Shown: piece by piece, positions 42,056-50,522 of the stretch
Layout of the letters: every line of letters starts with the position of its first letter
How positions within the stretch are numbered: position 1 is the stretch's first letter
Assembly: GCA_024277175.1 (NCBI GenBank)
Contig: JAJRVT010000106.1
Span: 1 to 50,550 of the forward strand
Source: Chloroflexota bacterium
GTDB lineage: Bacteria > Chloroflexota > Anaerolineae > Caldilineales > Caldilineaceae
Reading direction: 5' to 3'
Length of the DNA: 50,550 nt
Made by a program: the position numbers and the translations under genes
The notes under the pieces: model-generated
The model's database searches: none
Seen by the model: the letters and a program-made list of their open reading frames with translations, nothing else
Told to the model about the DNA's origin: nothing

Positions 42056-43039
42056 TTACCGAACCAACGCGGCCAGTTGAACGGCCACATGGGTGATGTC
42101 TTCTTCGGCGGCGAATTTCAGGCAGACGCCCTGGGGACGCCTGGCCCGCTCGATCCAGGGCTCGGGGATGACCTGGACGCCATGCCTGGCCCCGGTGATC
42201 GCACCGATGACCGCGCCGATGGTGTCAGCATCGCGGCCGAAGTTGCCGCCCCAGAACATGCCTCGCCGGAAGTCACAGTCCGTCACCCGGAGGATGGCGT
42301 AGATCTGGGGGATGGCCTCGGCCGCGGTGGAGTGGGAGGGCGTCCACAGGTCCGTGTGCAGGCGCTCCCAGGCGTTCTCCATATCGCCCGCCTGATCGCA
42401 GATGTCCATGGCGCGAGCCATCGCTCGCCCCAGCCAGCTATCCTCCGGGATCTGCGCCAGCCCGGCCTGGATGATCTCATCCGTATCGCCGTCCGCCATG
42501 GCCACGGCCACGCTGGCGGCCACGGCCTGCGCGGCCCAGACGCCGTCGGCGTGGTGGCTGATCCGGGCCTCGATCTCGGCCATGGCCGCGGCCCGATTCG
42601 GATCGCAGGCGTAGACGATGCCGATGGGCGCGATGCGCATGGCCGCGCCGTCGTCGTTGTTGGCCACATTGTCCATGCCGGAGCGAGGTGGTCGCAGCCC
42701 GCGCTTGAGGTTCTCCACCGCGCCGTAGAGGGGACGCCCGCCCCGCTCATAGACGCCGCCCTGCTCCAGGATGTACTTTTGCCAGGAGCGCACCACCGCG
42801 TCGTCGCAGATCTGGCCGTCGTTGTCGATCAGGGTGCGCGCGGTCAGCAACGCGAACTCGGTGTCATCGGTGCTGCTGGCCCCGGCGTAGAGGCTGGTGA
42901 CGATGCCGTAGCGCTGGCGATAGGCGTCGCTCCGTCCCAGGTCGCCCAGGGCGTCGCCTACGGCTAAGCCCAACAGGCTGCCCAGCGCTTTGTCCCGGAG
43001 CAGGGGGTGGTTTTGGATCAGTGCTTCACGGGTGATCAT
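42056..43039 (-). CDS. ADP-ribosylglycohydrolase-family protein
   Basis: About 327 residues from ATG at 43039, with CAGGAGAAACCC upstream. Family motifs: RDKALGSLLGLAVGDALGDL at the N-terminus, metal-binding SSTDDTEFALLTARTLIDND (Asp58, Asp59), DNVANNDDGAAMRIAPIGIV, and the second metal motif FGRDADTIGAVIGAITGARH near residue 265. It is a compact single-domain enzyme, distinct from the longer paralogue at 36128-38344. It is the first gene after a LacI-operated promoter and precedes the sugar ABC genes by about 120 bases, so it likely processes the imported compound. Substrate unproven. Confidence 0.92.
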   Translation of the reverse strand: MITREALIQNHPLLRDKALGSLLGLAVGDALGDLGRSDAYRQRYGIVTSLYAGASSTDDTEFALLTARTLIDNDGQICDDAVVRSWQKYILEQGGVYERGGRPLYGAVENLKRGLRPPRSGMDNVANNDDGAAMRIAPIGIVYACDPNRAAAMAEIEARISHHADGVWAAQAVAASVAVAMADGDTDEIIQAGLAQIPEDSWLGRAMARAMDICDQAGDMENAWERLHTDLWTPSHSTAAEAIPQIYAILRVTDCDFRRGMFWGGNFGRDADTIGAVIGAITGARHGVQVIPEPWIERARRPQGVCLKFAAEEDITHVAVQLAALVR

Positions 43040-43190
43040 GGGTTTCTCCTGGGGGCGTGAAATCAAAATTGAAGATTGAAGATTAAAATTGGTGTCCGGC
43101 GTTCTCGCCGTTTATTGATGATTTGACGACCATGGACGAACGACCAATGGCTATGTTCATGTGCGATAACGTATCTGCCCGACGAGGCAA

Positions 43191-43219
43191 ATTATGGGAA
43201 CGTTCCCATTGATGTTCAA
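43191..43219 (-). promoter_or_regulatory. Promoter with LacI operator upstream of ADP-ribosylglycohydrolase gene
   Basis: Minus-strand TTGAAC (43214-43219) and CATAAT (43191-43196) are 17 bases apart. Between and partly over them is the perfect 16-bp palindrome ATGGGAACGTTCCCAT (43194-43209). A repressor bound there would block RNA polymerase. Confidence 0.8.
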
Positions 43220-43250
43220 AAAAAATAATCGACTACGTCCCGTCTCCCTG

Positions 43251-44267
43251 CTATTTCGTCACTTTGGGCGGGGCGGTGGAACTACGCTCGATCAGTTGGC
43301 AGGCGATCACCTGGCGGCGGGGGACGTCGGGCGCTTTGCCTTCGATGCGGTCGAGCAGAAAGCGGGCCGCCTGACGTCCGATCTCGTACTTGGCCTTGGC
43401 CAGGGTCGTCAGCGGAGGATTGGTGGTGGAGGCTGAGTAGATGTCATCCATGCCCACGATGGACAGGTCGGCGGGGATGTCCAAGCCGGCCTGGTGCGCG
43501 GCCTGCATGGCCCCGATAGCCAGGATGTCGTTGGCGGCCAGAACCGCGGTGGGGGGAGTGTCTAACGCCAGCAGCGCGCGCATGGCCTCAGCCCCGCCCG
43601 CCAGATCGAACGGCCTCTCCACACTCAGGGCGGGGTCCTGGGGCAAATCATGGGCGCTCAGGAACTCCTCATAGGCGGCCAGGCGAGCCCGGCCGCGTGC
43701 GCCCCGGTGACGGCCCCGGATCAGGGCGATGCGCCGGTGTCCCAGGCTGTAGAGATGCTCCAGCGCCTGGATCGTGCCGCCGTAGGAGTCTGAACCGACC
43801 ATGTCGAAGTCCCGGTAGTCCTCGCGCACGCCCAGGATCACCGTGGGAATGCGGGTCGCGTGCAGTTCGGCGCTGGTCACGCCGGTCGGGTTGATGGCGA
43901 TGGCGTCGAAGCGGTTGCGGCCGGCCAGGCGCAGGAAGCGGCGCTCTCGTTCCACATCCCAGTCGCTGTTAGAGAGCACCACCGCGTAGCCGTGCTCCTC
44001 CACCGCGTCCTGCACGCCCCGGGCCACCTCCGGCCAGAAGGGGTTGGTGATATCGGGGATGGCGAGCATGACGGTGTAAGTGCGGTTGGTGCGCAGGCTG
44101 CTGGCCACCGCGTTGTGTTCATAGCCCAGGCGTTTGACCGCGGCCCAGACCTTTTCCCGGGTCTCCTCGCGTACGCTGCTCCCGTCGCCGCGCAGGACCC
44201 GAGAGACGGTGGATTTGGAGACGCCCGCCTCACTGGCGACGTCAATGATGGTCGGATGGCTAGGCAC
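43251..44267 (-). CDS. LacI-family transcriptional regulator
   Basis: About 338 residues from a GTG at 44267, which has GGAG six bases upstream and gives the usual LacI length; the open frame extends to 44486 through the promoter. The DNA-binding domain begins PTIIDVASEAGVSKSTVSRV, the LacI helix-turn-helix, with hinge GYEHNAVASSLRTNRTY. The ligand-binding domain has AIPDITNPFWPEVARGVQDA, DSYGGTIQALEHLYSLGHRR, IALIRGRHRGARGRARLAAY, and AVLAANDILAIGAMQAAHQA, then GLDIPADLSIVGMDDIYSAS. Two identical 16-bp palindromes, in its own promoter and in the next promoter downstream, are its obvious operators. Confidence 0.94.
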   Translation of the reverse strand: MPSHPTIIDVASEAGVSKSTVSRVLRGDGSSVREETREKVWAAVKRLGYEHNAVASSLRTNRTYTVMLAIPDITNPFWPEVARGVQDAVEEHGYAVVLSNSDWDVERERRFLRLAGRNRFDAIAINPTGVTSAELHATRIPTVILGVREDYRDFDMVGSDSYGGTIQALEHLYSLGHRRIALIRGRHRGARGRARLAAYEEFLSAHDLPQDPALSVERPFDLAGGAEAMRALLALDTPPTAVLAANDILAIGAMQAAHQAGLDIPADLSIVGMDDIYSASTTNPPLTTLAKAKYEIGRQAARFLLDRIEGKAPDVPRRQVIACQLIERSSTAPPKVTK

Positions 44268-44310
44268 CGAGGACTCCAGAATACATGCGGGGGGATTGAT
44301 CACGATCGCA

Positions 44311-44354
44311 AATGGGAACGTTCCCATTATAGAATGAATTTTGGACGTTGTCAA
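44311..44354 (-). promoter_or_regulatory. lacI promoter with overlapping operator
   Basis: Minus-strand consensus TTGACA (44349-44354), 17-base spacer, TATAAT (44326-44331). The perfect palindrome AATGGGAACGTTCCCATT (44311-44328) overlaps the -10 box and start region, implying autorepression of the LacI gene. Confidence 0.88.
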
Positions 44355-44402
44355 GGGGGATCGAAGATCAAAAATTTTGAAAAGTGTGGAGGGCAATTGG
44401 GA

Positions 44403-44431
44403 TTGTCCCCCGGAATCGTCCATGTTATACT
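44403..44431 (+). promoter_or_regulatory. Possible promoter for the S49 peptidase gene
   Basis: TTGTCC (44403-44408) and TATACT (44426-44431) are 17 bases apart, about 94 bases before the S49 ATG. It diverges from the lacI promoter. Confidence 0.45.
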
Positions 44432-44524
44432 TTGGCAATGGATGTTTTCCCCGTTCAGGAGTCGTAATCATGACCCAGTCGCTCACCCTTGATCTGCCAG
44501 ATTATAGATAGAAAGGACGCCTCC

Positions 44525-45427
44525 ATGGATCGACCCTGGGAATATGCGTTAGGCGTCGTCGGGCTGGCGCTATGCCTGCTCGCCGGCCTGGGGCTGGCGC
44601 GCTGGGCTGCGCCCACACCGATCATCGGCGTGGTGCGTTTCGACGCCGTGATCAGCGAGGAGACCGCGGCCAACCTGGTCGAGATCCTGGAGCGCGCGCA
44701 GAAGGACGATCGCGTGGCCGGCGTGGTGCTGGAGATCGCCAGCCCAGGCGGCCTGGCCTACAGCAGCGAGAATGCATTTTACAGCCTGTTGCGCCTGCGT
44801 GAAACCAAACCCGTGATCGCGGCCATCGATGGGCAGGCGGCCAGCGGCGGCTATTACATGGCTGTGGCCGCCAACCGCATCTATGCGCCGCCCAGCGCCA
44901 GCGTGGGCAATGTGGGCGCGCGCGGCCCCCGTCCCGACGACCCGGAGCTGTCGCCTAACGAGTTGAGCAGCGGCCCTTATAAAATCGCGGGCGGCAGCCG
45001 TTTCGACAGCATCCAGCAGCTACAGACGGTGGCCGACGCCTTCGTAGGCAACGTGGTCAACCAGCGCCAACACGCCGAGGTCACGCCCCTGACCATTGAC
45101 GCCCAGGCCGTGGCCGAAGCGCGCATCTACCTAGGCAGCGAGGGGCTGGCCCTGGGCCTGATCGACGCCGAGGGCGGGCGCACCGACGCCCTCCTGGCCG
45201 CGGCGGAGTTGGCCGGCGTGGAGCGCTACAGCGTGGTCGATCTCGCTGACGACTATGGGATCGCCATCACCCCGACCACGTCCACCATCAGTGAGTCGGT
45301 GGCTGCGCTGGCCGCGGACGCGCCGCCGGACGCGGTTTTTCTGCTCGACAGCCGCATCCCCCTGCCCCAGGGGCTGAGCGGCTCTTCCCTGGACCAACAG
45401 CTGCTGCGCCTGCGCGGGAACAATTGA
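44525..45427 (+). CDS. S49 family serine peptidase (SppA-like)
   Basis: About 300 residues from ATG at 44525, after GAAAGGA. An N-terminal membrane anchor (VVGLALCLLAGLGLARWAAP) is followed by the S49 fold: VAGVVLEIASPGGLAYSSEN, IAAIDGQAASGGYYMAVAAN with the nucleophile Ser107, and GPYKIAGGSRFDSIQQLQTV with the likely catalytic Lys153. The family digests signal peptides or membrane proteins at the outer membrane face. Fourteen bases separate it from the next gene, a large membrane-anchored protein, so they are probably partners or at least co-transcribed. Confidence 0.88.
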   Translation: MDRPWEYALGVVGLALCLLAGLGLARWAAPTPIIGVVRFDAVISEETAANLVEILERAQKDDRVAGVVLEIASPGGLAYSSENAFYSLLRLRETKPVIAAIDGQAASGGYYMAVAANRIYAPPSASVGNVGARGPRPDDPELSPNELSSGPYKIAGGSRFDSIQQLQTVADAFVGNVVNQRQHAEVTPLTIDAQAVAEARIYLGSEGLALGLIDAEGGRTDALLAAAELAGVERYSVVDLADDYGIAITPTTSTISESVAALAADAPPDAVFLLDSRIPLPQGLSGSSLDQQLLRLRGNN

Positions 45428-45440
45428 TGAAAGCGAAGGC

Positions 45441-47852
45441 ATGATGAACGTGCGTCCACGCCACCTCCTGTTTCTGATCGCCGGGCTGCTGCTTCTACTG
45501 GGGCCGTGGTTCGTGCGCGCTGTCGTGCTGGATTACAACGGGCGCGCCTACACGCCGCCGGACATCCCCGTCATCGATCTGGCCTCCACGCCCGCGCCCA
45601 CGGTGACGCCTGTGGCTGTGACCGCGCCCGCGGTCGAGCCGGAGCCCACGTTCCGCACGCGGCCGGTGGTAGTGGATCTGGCCCACCTGAACCGCATCAG
45701 TCGCAGCGCGTTTCAGCCCCTGGAAGCCGCGCTGGCGACCCGCCATATCGGCCTGCGCTTCTGGCAACCGGAGGCCGGCGCGGAGACATCAGGGCTGGAA
45801 AACTTCCTCGATTTCCCTGACCAGTCCGAACGCCTGGCCACAGAATTGGCCGACGCCAGCGCGTTGGTGGTGGTCAGTCCCTTCTTTCTCTGGTCGCCTA
45901 AGGAGATCGCGCTGGTGGAGCAGTTCGTGGCCGATGGCGGGCGGCTGCTGGTGATCAGCGACCCGGATGTGACGGGTGACGCCGCGCGGGACATCGACAA
46001 CCTGACCCAACCCTTTGGCCTGGTCTTCAACGACGATTACCTCTACGACACAGAGGACAACGACGGCAATTTCATCCACATTTTTGCGGGCGAATTTCTG
46101 GACCAGGCCAGCGGGCTGGAGGGCAGCCGCATCGCCCTCTACGGCGCGCGCAGCATCAGCGGTTCGGGCGAACCCCAGGTGCGCAGCGGGGAGAACACGC
46201 TCAGCAGCCTGCGCACGGGATTGAGCGGCTTCACCGTTGCAGCCATCGGCGGTAAGGAGGCCCGCGATACGGCCGGCCGGGTGCTGGCCATGGGCGACTT
46301 CGACACACTGACCGAACCCTACGTCGAACGCCACGACAACCGCAAACTGCTGGGCTTCGCGGCCGACTTCCTGGCCGGGGCCGAGTTCGCCCCCACCATC
46401 GACAAATTCCCCGCCTTCCTGGGCAAGGAGGTCAGCCTGCTCTATGGCGGCGAGCAGGCTCTGGGCGCGACGCTGCTGGTCCAGGGCGCGCGCTTGCAGG
46501 ACCGGCTGGCGGTCACCGGACGCACCCTCACCCTGGCCGACAGCGACATCCTCACCGCCACCCTGACCGGGAACGCCACCGCCGGGAACGCGCCCGATCT
46601 TATCTATCTGGCCGACTTCGCCACGGCCGACGCCGAAACCCCCTTCCTGGACGATCTGGGATTCTCGCTGGTGACGGTTGTGGTGACACCCACGACGCCG
46701 TTGACCACCTCCGCCTCTGCGGCCCTGCCCGCTCCGGCCAGTGCGATCACTGCCGCCACCGCCAACGTTACGGTGACGATCAACGCGGAGATCACATCGA
46801 CGGTCGCGTCGACCGGAACCGAACTCGCCCCCCTGTCCGTTGCGGAACCCGCATCATCGCCTACGCCTGCACAACCGCCCGCGCCCCAGGTGACGACCTA
46901 CCTGGAGACCGGAGCCGGCATCCGTTTTCTGGCTAATGAGGTGGTGCTGATCGGCCAGCGAGAACTGGACGCCGGCGCGCGCGTGGTAGTTCTGCTTGCG
47001 GTTGATAGCAATGGCGTCAGCGCGGGAGTGGAGCGCTTGCTGGTCCAGGATTTCCGCCAGTGCATCATGGAGCCAGATCAGGCCGTCTGCCCGCTGGAGG
47101 CGGGTGACGCTGAATCCGCGCCGGATGCGGCCACGGCTGGAACGGATGAATCATCCCCATCGACGGCCGAGAACGCCACACCTGACGTTCCCGCGCTTCC
47201 GCCCCCCGCCGATAAGGAGCGCGTCCTGGTCATCGACGACAACAGCAACGCGCAGGAAGGCGAGGTCAGCGAGGCCGACGCCTACATCAAGAGGCTGGTC
47301 GCGGCCGGCGAGTCGCCCCGCCTCTGGGTCACCGGTGCAGAGGATATTCCGGACGCGGAGACGCTGGCGGGATACCGGTGGGTGATCTGGAGCGGGGCCG
47401 GCTACGAGGAGAGCGGTCCCTATCTGGATGATTTGGGCCTTATCAACGCCTATGTGAACCAGGGTGGGCGCATCACCATCAGCAGCCGCGCGCCGCTGCT
47501 GGGCATGGCTCCGGCTGAGGCGGCGCCCATCCGCGACCTGGTTGTGGACCCCGCCGGACGGGCCATGAATCAGGATCTGCCGGGGACGCCCATCGAGCTG
47601 GCCGACGATCTGCCGCCGGTTCAGCCCCTGGACGAGCACTTTCTGGATACGGTGGACGCGTCCGTGGTTCTGCGGCGGGGACCTCTGAGCAAGCCGGAAA
47701 GAGCGCCGGCCCTGCTCTACTTCACCGACGCCGACGCCGAGGAGCCCATGGGTGCACAGATTGCAGTTATGGGTCTCTCCCTCACCTGGCTGCCGGAGGA
47801 TGTACAGACGATTCTAGTGCGCAATATGGCGGTATGGATGTTGGAGGAGTGA
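45441..47852 (+). CDS. Large membrane-anchored protein with GATase-like/DUF4350-like domains
   Basis: 803 residues (an ATG at 45444 is also possible). One N-terminal membrane segment (LLFLIAGLLLLLGPWFVRAV) is followed by a Pro/Thr linker and an extracytoplasmic region. Residues about 65-320 contain a domain with SALVVVSPFFLWSPKEIALV then EQFVADGGRLLVISDPD, like DUF4350 and related class I amidotransferase-like folds. A low-complexity Thr/Ala/Pro stretch separates this from a beta region. A second similar domain near the C-terminus reads YRWVIWSGAGYEESGPYLDD and AYVNQGGRITISSRAPLLGM. No catalytic cysteine or other enzyme motif was identified. Function unknown; possibly a surface or envelope protein tied to the S49 peptidase. 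Confidence 0.65.
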   Translation: MMNVRPRHLLFLIAGLLLLLGPWFVRAVVLDYNGRAYTPPDIPVIDLASTPAPTVTPVAVTAPAVEPEPTFRTRPVVVDLAHLNRISRSAFQPLEAALATRHIGLRFWQPEAGAETSGLENFLDFPDQSERLATELADASALVVVSPFFLWSPKEIALVEQFVADGGRLLVISDPDVTGDAARDIDNLTQPFGLVFNDDYLYDTEDNDGNFIHIFAGEFLDQASGLEGSRIALYGARSISGSGEPQVRSGENTLSSLRTGLSGFTVAAIGGKEARDTAGRVLAMGDFDTLTEPYVERHDNRKLLGFAADFLAGAEFAPTIDKFPAFLGKEVSLLYGGEQALGATLLVQGARLQDRLAVTGRTLTLADSDILTATLTGNATAGNAPDLIYLADFATADAETPFLDDLGFSLVTVVVTPTTPLTTSASAALPAPASAITAATANVTVTINAEITSTVASTGTELAPLSVAEPASSPTPAQPPAPQVTTYLETGAGIRFLANEVVLIGQRELDAGARVVVLLAVDSNGVSAGVERLLVQDFRQCIMEPDQAVCPLEAGDAESAPDAATAGTDESSPSTAENATPDVPALPPPADKERVLVIDDNSNAQEGEVSEADAYIKRLVAAGESPRLWVTGAEDIPDAETLAGYRWVIWSGAGYEESGPYLDDLGLINAYVNQGGRITISSRAPLLGMAPAEAAPIRDLVVDPAGRAMNQDLPGTPIELADDLPPVQPLDEHFLDTVDASVVLRRGPLSKPERAPALLYFTDADAEEPMGAQIAVMGLSLTWLPEDVQTILVRNMAVWMLEE

Positions 47853-47903
47853 GGCGTAAAACGTGAGATGGACATCGTGATATTCAGCAGACGCTGAAAT
47901 TTT

Positions 47904-48974
47904 ATGAATGATCGCAAGTGGATGGAGTTTGCAAAAGAAGAGTGGCTTCTGGCGCTTTCGGCTTTGGGGCTGCTCTTTACTTCCCTCTATCTGCGCCGAA
48001 TTCCTTCCTATAGCACATCTGACTTCGAGATCCTCTACATCCTGTTCGTGTTGTTCGTGGTGACGACGGGCCTGCAGCGGCATCACGTTCTGGCCCGGAT
48101 CGCACTGCGGCTCGAACAGGGACATTTTATCCCCGCGAAGCTGATTCTCGCCACGTTTTTCTTCTCCATGGTGGTGACCAACGATGTGGCGCTCCTCTCC
48201 ATCGTCCCGCTGACCCTGCTGCTCGACATTGAACGAAAAGAGTGGTTGATCATCCTGGAAGCCCTGGCTGCGAACGCCGGGTCGGCGCTCTCTCCGTTCG
48301 GCAACCCCCAGAACCTGTTCATCTACTGGTTCTATGACATGTCGTTCAGCGAGTTCGTCGACACGATCGCACCCTTCTCCGCAGTCTTTCTGGTCCTGCT
48401 TCTGGCGGGAGCCTTGATTATCAATGCGAATGGAGTCCCCTCAAAAGCGCCGGGTAAGTTGAAGCTTTCAGCGCCGGCGTATTTCTATACAGGGGCGCTG
48501 TTCTTCTTTGCGTTGGCGATTTTACACGTGCTGCCCCTGGCCGTGGGCGGGCTGGCCATCCTCTACGCCCTGCTCGCTGACCGGGGAAGCCTGCGCGTCG
48601 ACTATCCGCTGCTGATCACCTTTGCCTGCTTCTTCGGCTTTACGGACAACCTGCAAGTGTTGCTGGAGCCTGTGCTCGCCCACCCCCGCCATGTCTTTCT
48701 GCTCTCCGCGTTCCTCAGTCAGGTGATCAGCAACGTGCCGGCCGCGCTGCTGCTGGCGGATTTCACCGACCATTGGCGGCCATTGTTGTGGGGCGTCAGC
48801 GTGGGGGGATTCGGGAGTCTGGTCGGCTCTCTGGCCAACCTGATCGCCTATCGAATCTATGTGCGGAAGGAGCGAGGCAGGGCGCGCCAGTTCACCGTGC
48901 GCTTTCATGTAGTGAGTTACGCTGCGTTTTTCGCGGGCATACTTCTTTACTTCATCCTGGAGCGTATAGGCTAA
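47904..48974 (+). CDS. SLC13/ArsB-type anion permease
   Basis: 356 residues with about nine membrane helices. Diagnostic loops are FFSMVVTNDVALLSIVPLTL and AANAGSALSPFGNPQNLFIY, which match the duplicated substrate-binding hairpins of the ArsB/NhaD/CitM (ion transporter) superfamily. A second copy of the first type occurs at FLSQVISNVPAALLLADF. Likely transports a di- or tricarboxylate or other anion with a cation. It is shorter than typical 420-residue members. It is the last plus-strand gene before two hairpins and the convergent ArsR/SRPBCC operon. Confidence 0.87.
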   Translation: MNDRKWMEFAKEEWLLALSALGLLFTSLYLRRIPSYSTSDFEILYILFVLFVVTTGLQRHHVLARIALRLEQGHFIPAKLILATFFFSMVVTNDVALLSIVPLTLLLDIERKEWLIILEALAANAGSALSPFGNPQNLFIYWFYDMSFSEFVDTIAPFSAVFLVLLLAGALIINANGVPSKAPGKLKLSAPAYFYTGALFFFALAILHVLPLAVGGLAILYALLADRGSLRVDYPLLITFACFFGFTDNLQVLLEPVLAHPRHVFLLSAFLSQVISNVPAALLLADFTDHWRPLLWGVSVGGFGSLVGSLANLIAYRIYVRKERGRARQFTVRFHVVSYAAFFAGILLYFILERIG

Positions 48975-49009
48975 CCGGCAGAAAGCGTTGGATGGGTATT
49001 AAAACGTAT

Positions 49010-49038
49010 GTAGAGACGCCCAGGCGAGGCGTCTCTAC
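49010..49038. repeat. Short hairpin between convergent genes
   Basis: Arms GTAGAGACGCC and GGCGTCTCTAC with a seven-base loop. No T-run; possibly a dispersed element or bidirectional transcription barrier. Confidence 0.7.
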
Positions 49039-49059
49039 TCCTCCGGATGCGTTCGGTCT

Positions 49060-49097
49060 TCAGAGCAAGCATGCGCCATTTCGCATGCTTGCTCTGA
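49060..49097. repeat. Hairpin with 16-bp perfect arms between convergent genes
   Basis: Arms TCAGAGCAAGCATGCG and CGCATGCTTGCTCTGA flank a six-base CCATTT loop. It lies about 40 bases before the SRPBCC gene's end, so it could terminate either transcript although no T-tract follows. Confidence 0.75.
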
Positions 49098-49136
49098 GAT
49101 GATGTATTGCAGATGGCGCCCAACCAACCTGCCCCA

Positions 49137-49634
49137 TTATTTGCTGCTGCGGACAGTTTCGATATGGTCCGCCAACTTGTCGAAAGCTTGCGCCCAACCA
49201 CCAGCTCCGCCTGAATCTGCTGGTATACCGGCATGCATCATCACCATTTTTGTCCGCCCACCGAGGTCTTCCAATAACACGGTGACTTCAGTCGTCGTGG
49301 GATGCCCTTCAGGCATTCCCATGACAGATGGCGAAACCACATTGCCGTTTTCATCAGTCATGCTCTCTGTGTAGACGAGGCGCTCATTCGGGATAATCTC
49401 CGTGTATTCACCTGTCGTCCACATTTTCATGCTGCCATCTGGCGATGCCATGCAAATCAGGCGCTTGCCGCCAACGCACAGTTCCATGTCGGCAACGGGT
49501 ACGGTGAAACCTTTGGGCCCATACCACTCTTGGAAATGCTCGGGATCTGTCCACATTCGCCAGACGAAGTCTACGGCTGCATCAAAAATACGTTCAATTA
49601 TAACGGCATCTTTAGGGCTGGTGCTGTCACTCAT
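49137..49634 (-). CDS. SRPBCC (AHSA1-like) domain protein
   Basis: 165 residues, with AAGGAG eight bases before the ATG. The sequence IIERIFDAAVDFVWRMWTDP then EHFQEWYGPKGFTVPVADME and GEYTEIIPNERLVYTESMTD follows the AHSA1/START-like pattern, ending with VTVLLEDLGGRTKMVMMHAG and the KLADHIE tail. Such proteins bind hydrophobic ligands and are often paired with an ArsR regulator, as here. The ArsR and SRPBCC genes overlap by four bases, so they are one operon and the SRPBCC protein may supply or hold the regulator's ligand. Confidence 0.9.
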   Translation of the reverse strand: MSDSTSPKDAVIIERIFDAAVDFVWRMWTDPEHFQEWYGPKGFTVPVADMELCVGGKRLICMASPDGSMKMWTTGEYTEIIPNERLVYTESMTDENGNVVSPSVMGMPEGHPTTTEVTVLLEDLGGRTKMVMMHAGIPADSGGAGGWAQAFDKLADHIETVRSSK

Positions 49635-49978
49635 TTTCTTTCTCCTTGTCGCTCATTCAGTTGATTGATGTAGTCGTCCATGCGGTCAAAACTTGCTTCC
49701 CAGATATAGCGGTACTGTCCAGTCCAGTTGGAAATTTCTTTTAAGGGCGCTACCTCGATGGTGCAGGGTCGATATTGCGCTTTCCGCCCCTGTGTGATCA
49801 ACCCTGCACGCTCCAATACTCTGATGTGTTTAGAAATGGCCGGCAAACTTATGTCGAACGGCTCTGCAAGTTCGCTCACGGTTGCTTCTCCTTCTGCCAA
49901 ACGCGCTAAGATCGCCCGCCGCGTCGAGTTTGCCAATGCTGCAAAGGTCTGGCTGAGCCTATCGTCATCACCTTTCAT
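49631..49978 (-). CDS. ArsR-family transcriptional regulator
   Basis: 115 residues. The winged helix shows TFAALANSTRRAILARLAEG, then SELAEPFDISLPAISKHIRV and LERAGLITQGRKAQYRPCTI, with the C-terminal ISNWTGQYRYIWEASFDRMD shared by the ArsR-SRPBCC pairs. There are no ArsR metal-binding cysteines of the ELCVC type, so metal sensing is unlikely. It probably represses its own operon through the palindrome at 50008-50019. Confidence 0.92.
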   Translation of the reverse strand: MKGDDDRLSQTFAALANSTRRAILARLAEGEATVSELAEPFDISLPAISKHIRVLERAGLITQGRKAQYRPCTIEVAPLKEISNWTGQYRYIWEASFDRMDDYINQLNERQGERK

Positions 49979-50007
49979 GATTATGATCTCACCTTATTTC
50001 ACTTGTT

Positions 50008-50055
50008 AGTTAATTAACTGATAAGTAAAATATCATGACTTGTTCCATTTGTCAA
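50008..50055 (-). promoter_or_regulatory. Promoter and likely operator of the ArsR/SRPBCC operon
   Basis: Minus-strand TTGACA (50050-50055), 17 bases, then TATTTT (50027-50032). Just downstream is the perfect 12-bp palindrome AGTTAATTAACT (50008-50019), a plausible ArsR operator about 30 bases before the ATG. Confidence 0.65.
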
Positions 50056-50100
50056 GCAATCTGCCCAAACAGGATGCGTTCCAGATTTTGGGCGAGATCC

Positions 50101-50165
50101 GCATTCCGGGATTCGACCACAAGATGCACCGCCACAAAAGATAGCCTGGTCGAATCCCAGAATGC
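50101..50165. repeat. Dispersed palindrome, family B (copy 2)
   Basis: Arms GCATTCCGGGATTCGACCA (50101-50119) and TGGTCGAATCCCAGAATGC (50147-50165), one mismatch, with a 27-base loop resembling that of copy 1 (CCGC and AAGAT are shared). Confidence 0.85.
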
Positions 50166-50427
50166 TACCACGTCCGGTTTCCAAAAAGTTGGGACGCACC
50201 CGCCCAAACACAGTTGTAGTTGATGTTATTTTAGGTGTATTGGTGGAAACAGGTTATTGGCTGGTTGGGTAACCGAGGAGGGAAGAATAATTCACAGAAC
50301 GCCTGACGATGCTAGCACGGTGAGACGCTGACTAGAGCAAGGTCCGGGGTGAACCGACAAACATCGTCATCAATTACGACAAGGGGCAAATCAACTGAAC
50401 GATAAACATAAAACGTAACTATTCACC

Positions 50428-50522
50428 ATAGACCGCGGATTGGGCGGATTGGGCTAAAACTGCCGGATTTTTCTTTGAAAAATCCGGTTTGACCCGCTCA
50501 ATCCGCCCAATCCGCGGTCTAT
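50428..50522. repeat. Dispersed palindrome, family A (copy 3)
   Basis: The cleanest copy: outer arms ATAGACCGCGGATTGGGCGG and CCGCCCAATCCGCGGTCTAT with an inner GCCGGATTTTTC / GAAAAATCCGG hairpin. Confidence 0.9.

Noticed and set aside
50147-50160. GGTCGAATCCC resembling a tRNA T-arm
   Set aside because: It is the right arm of palindrome family B; no cloverleaf can be drawn around it. The same holds near 1420.
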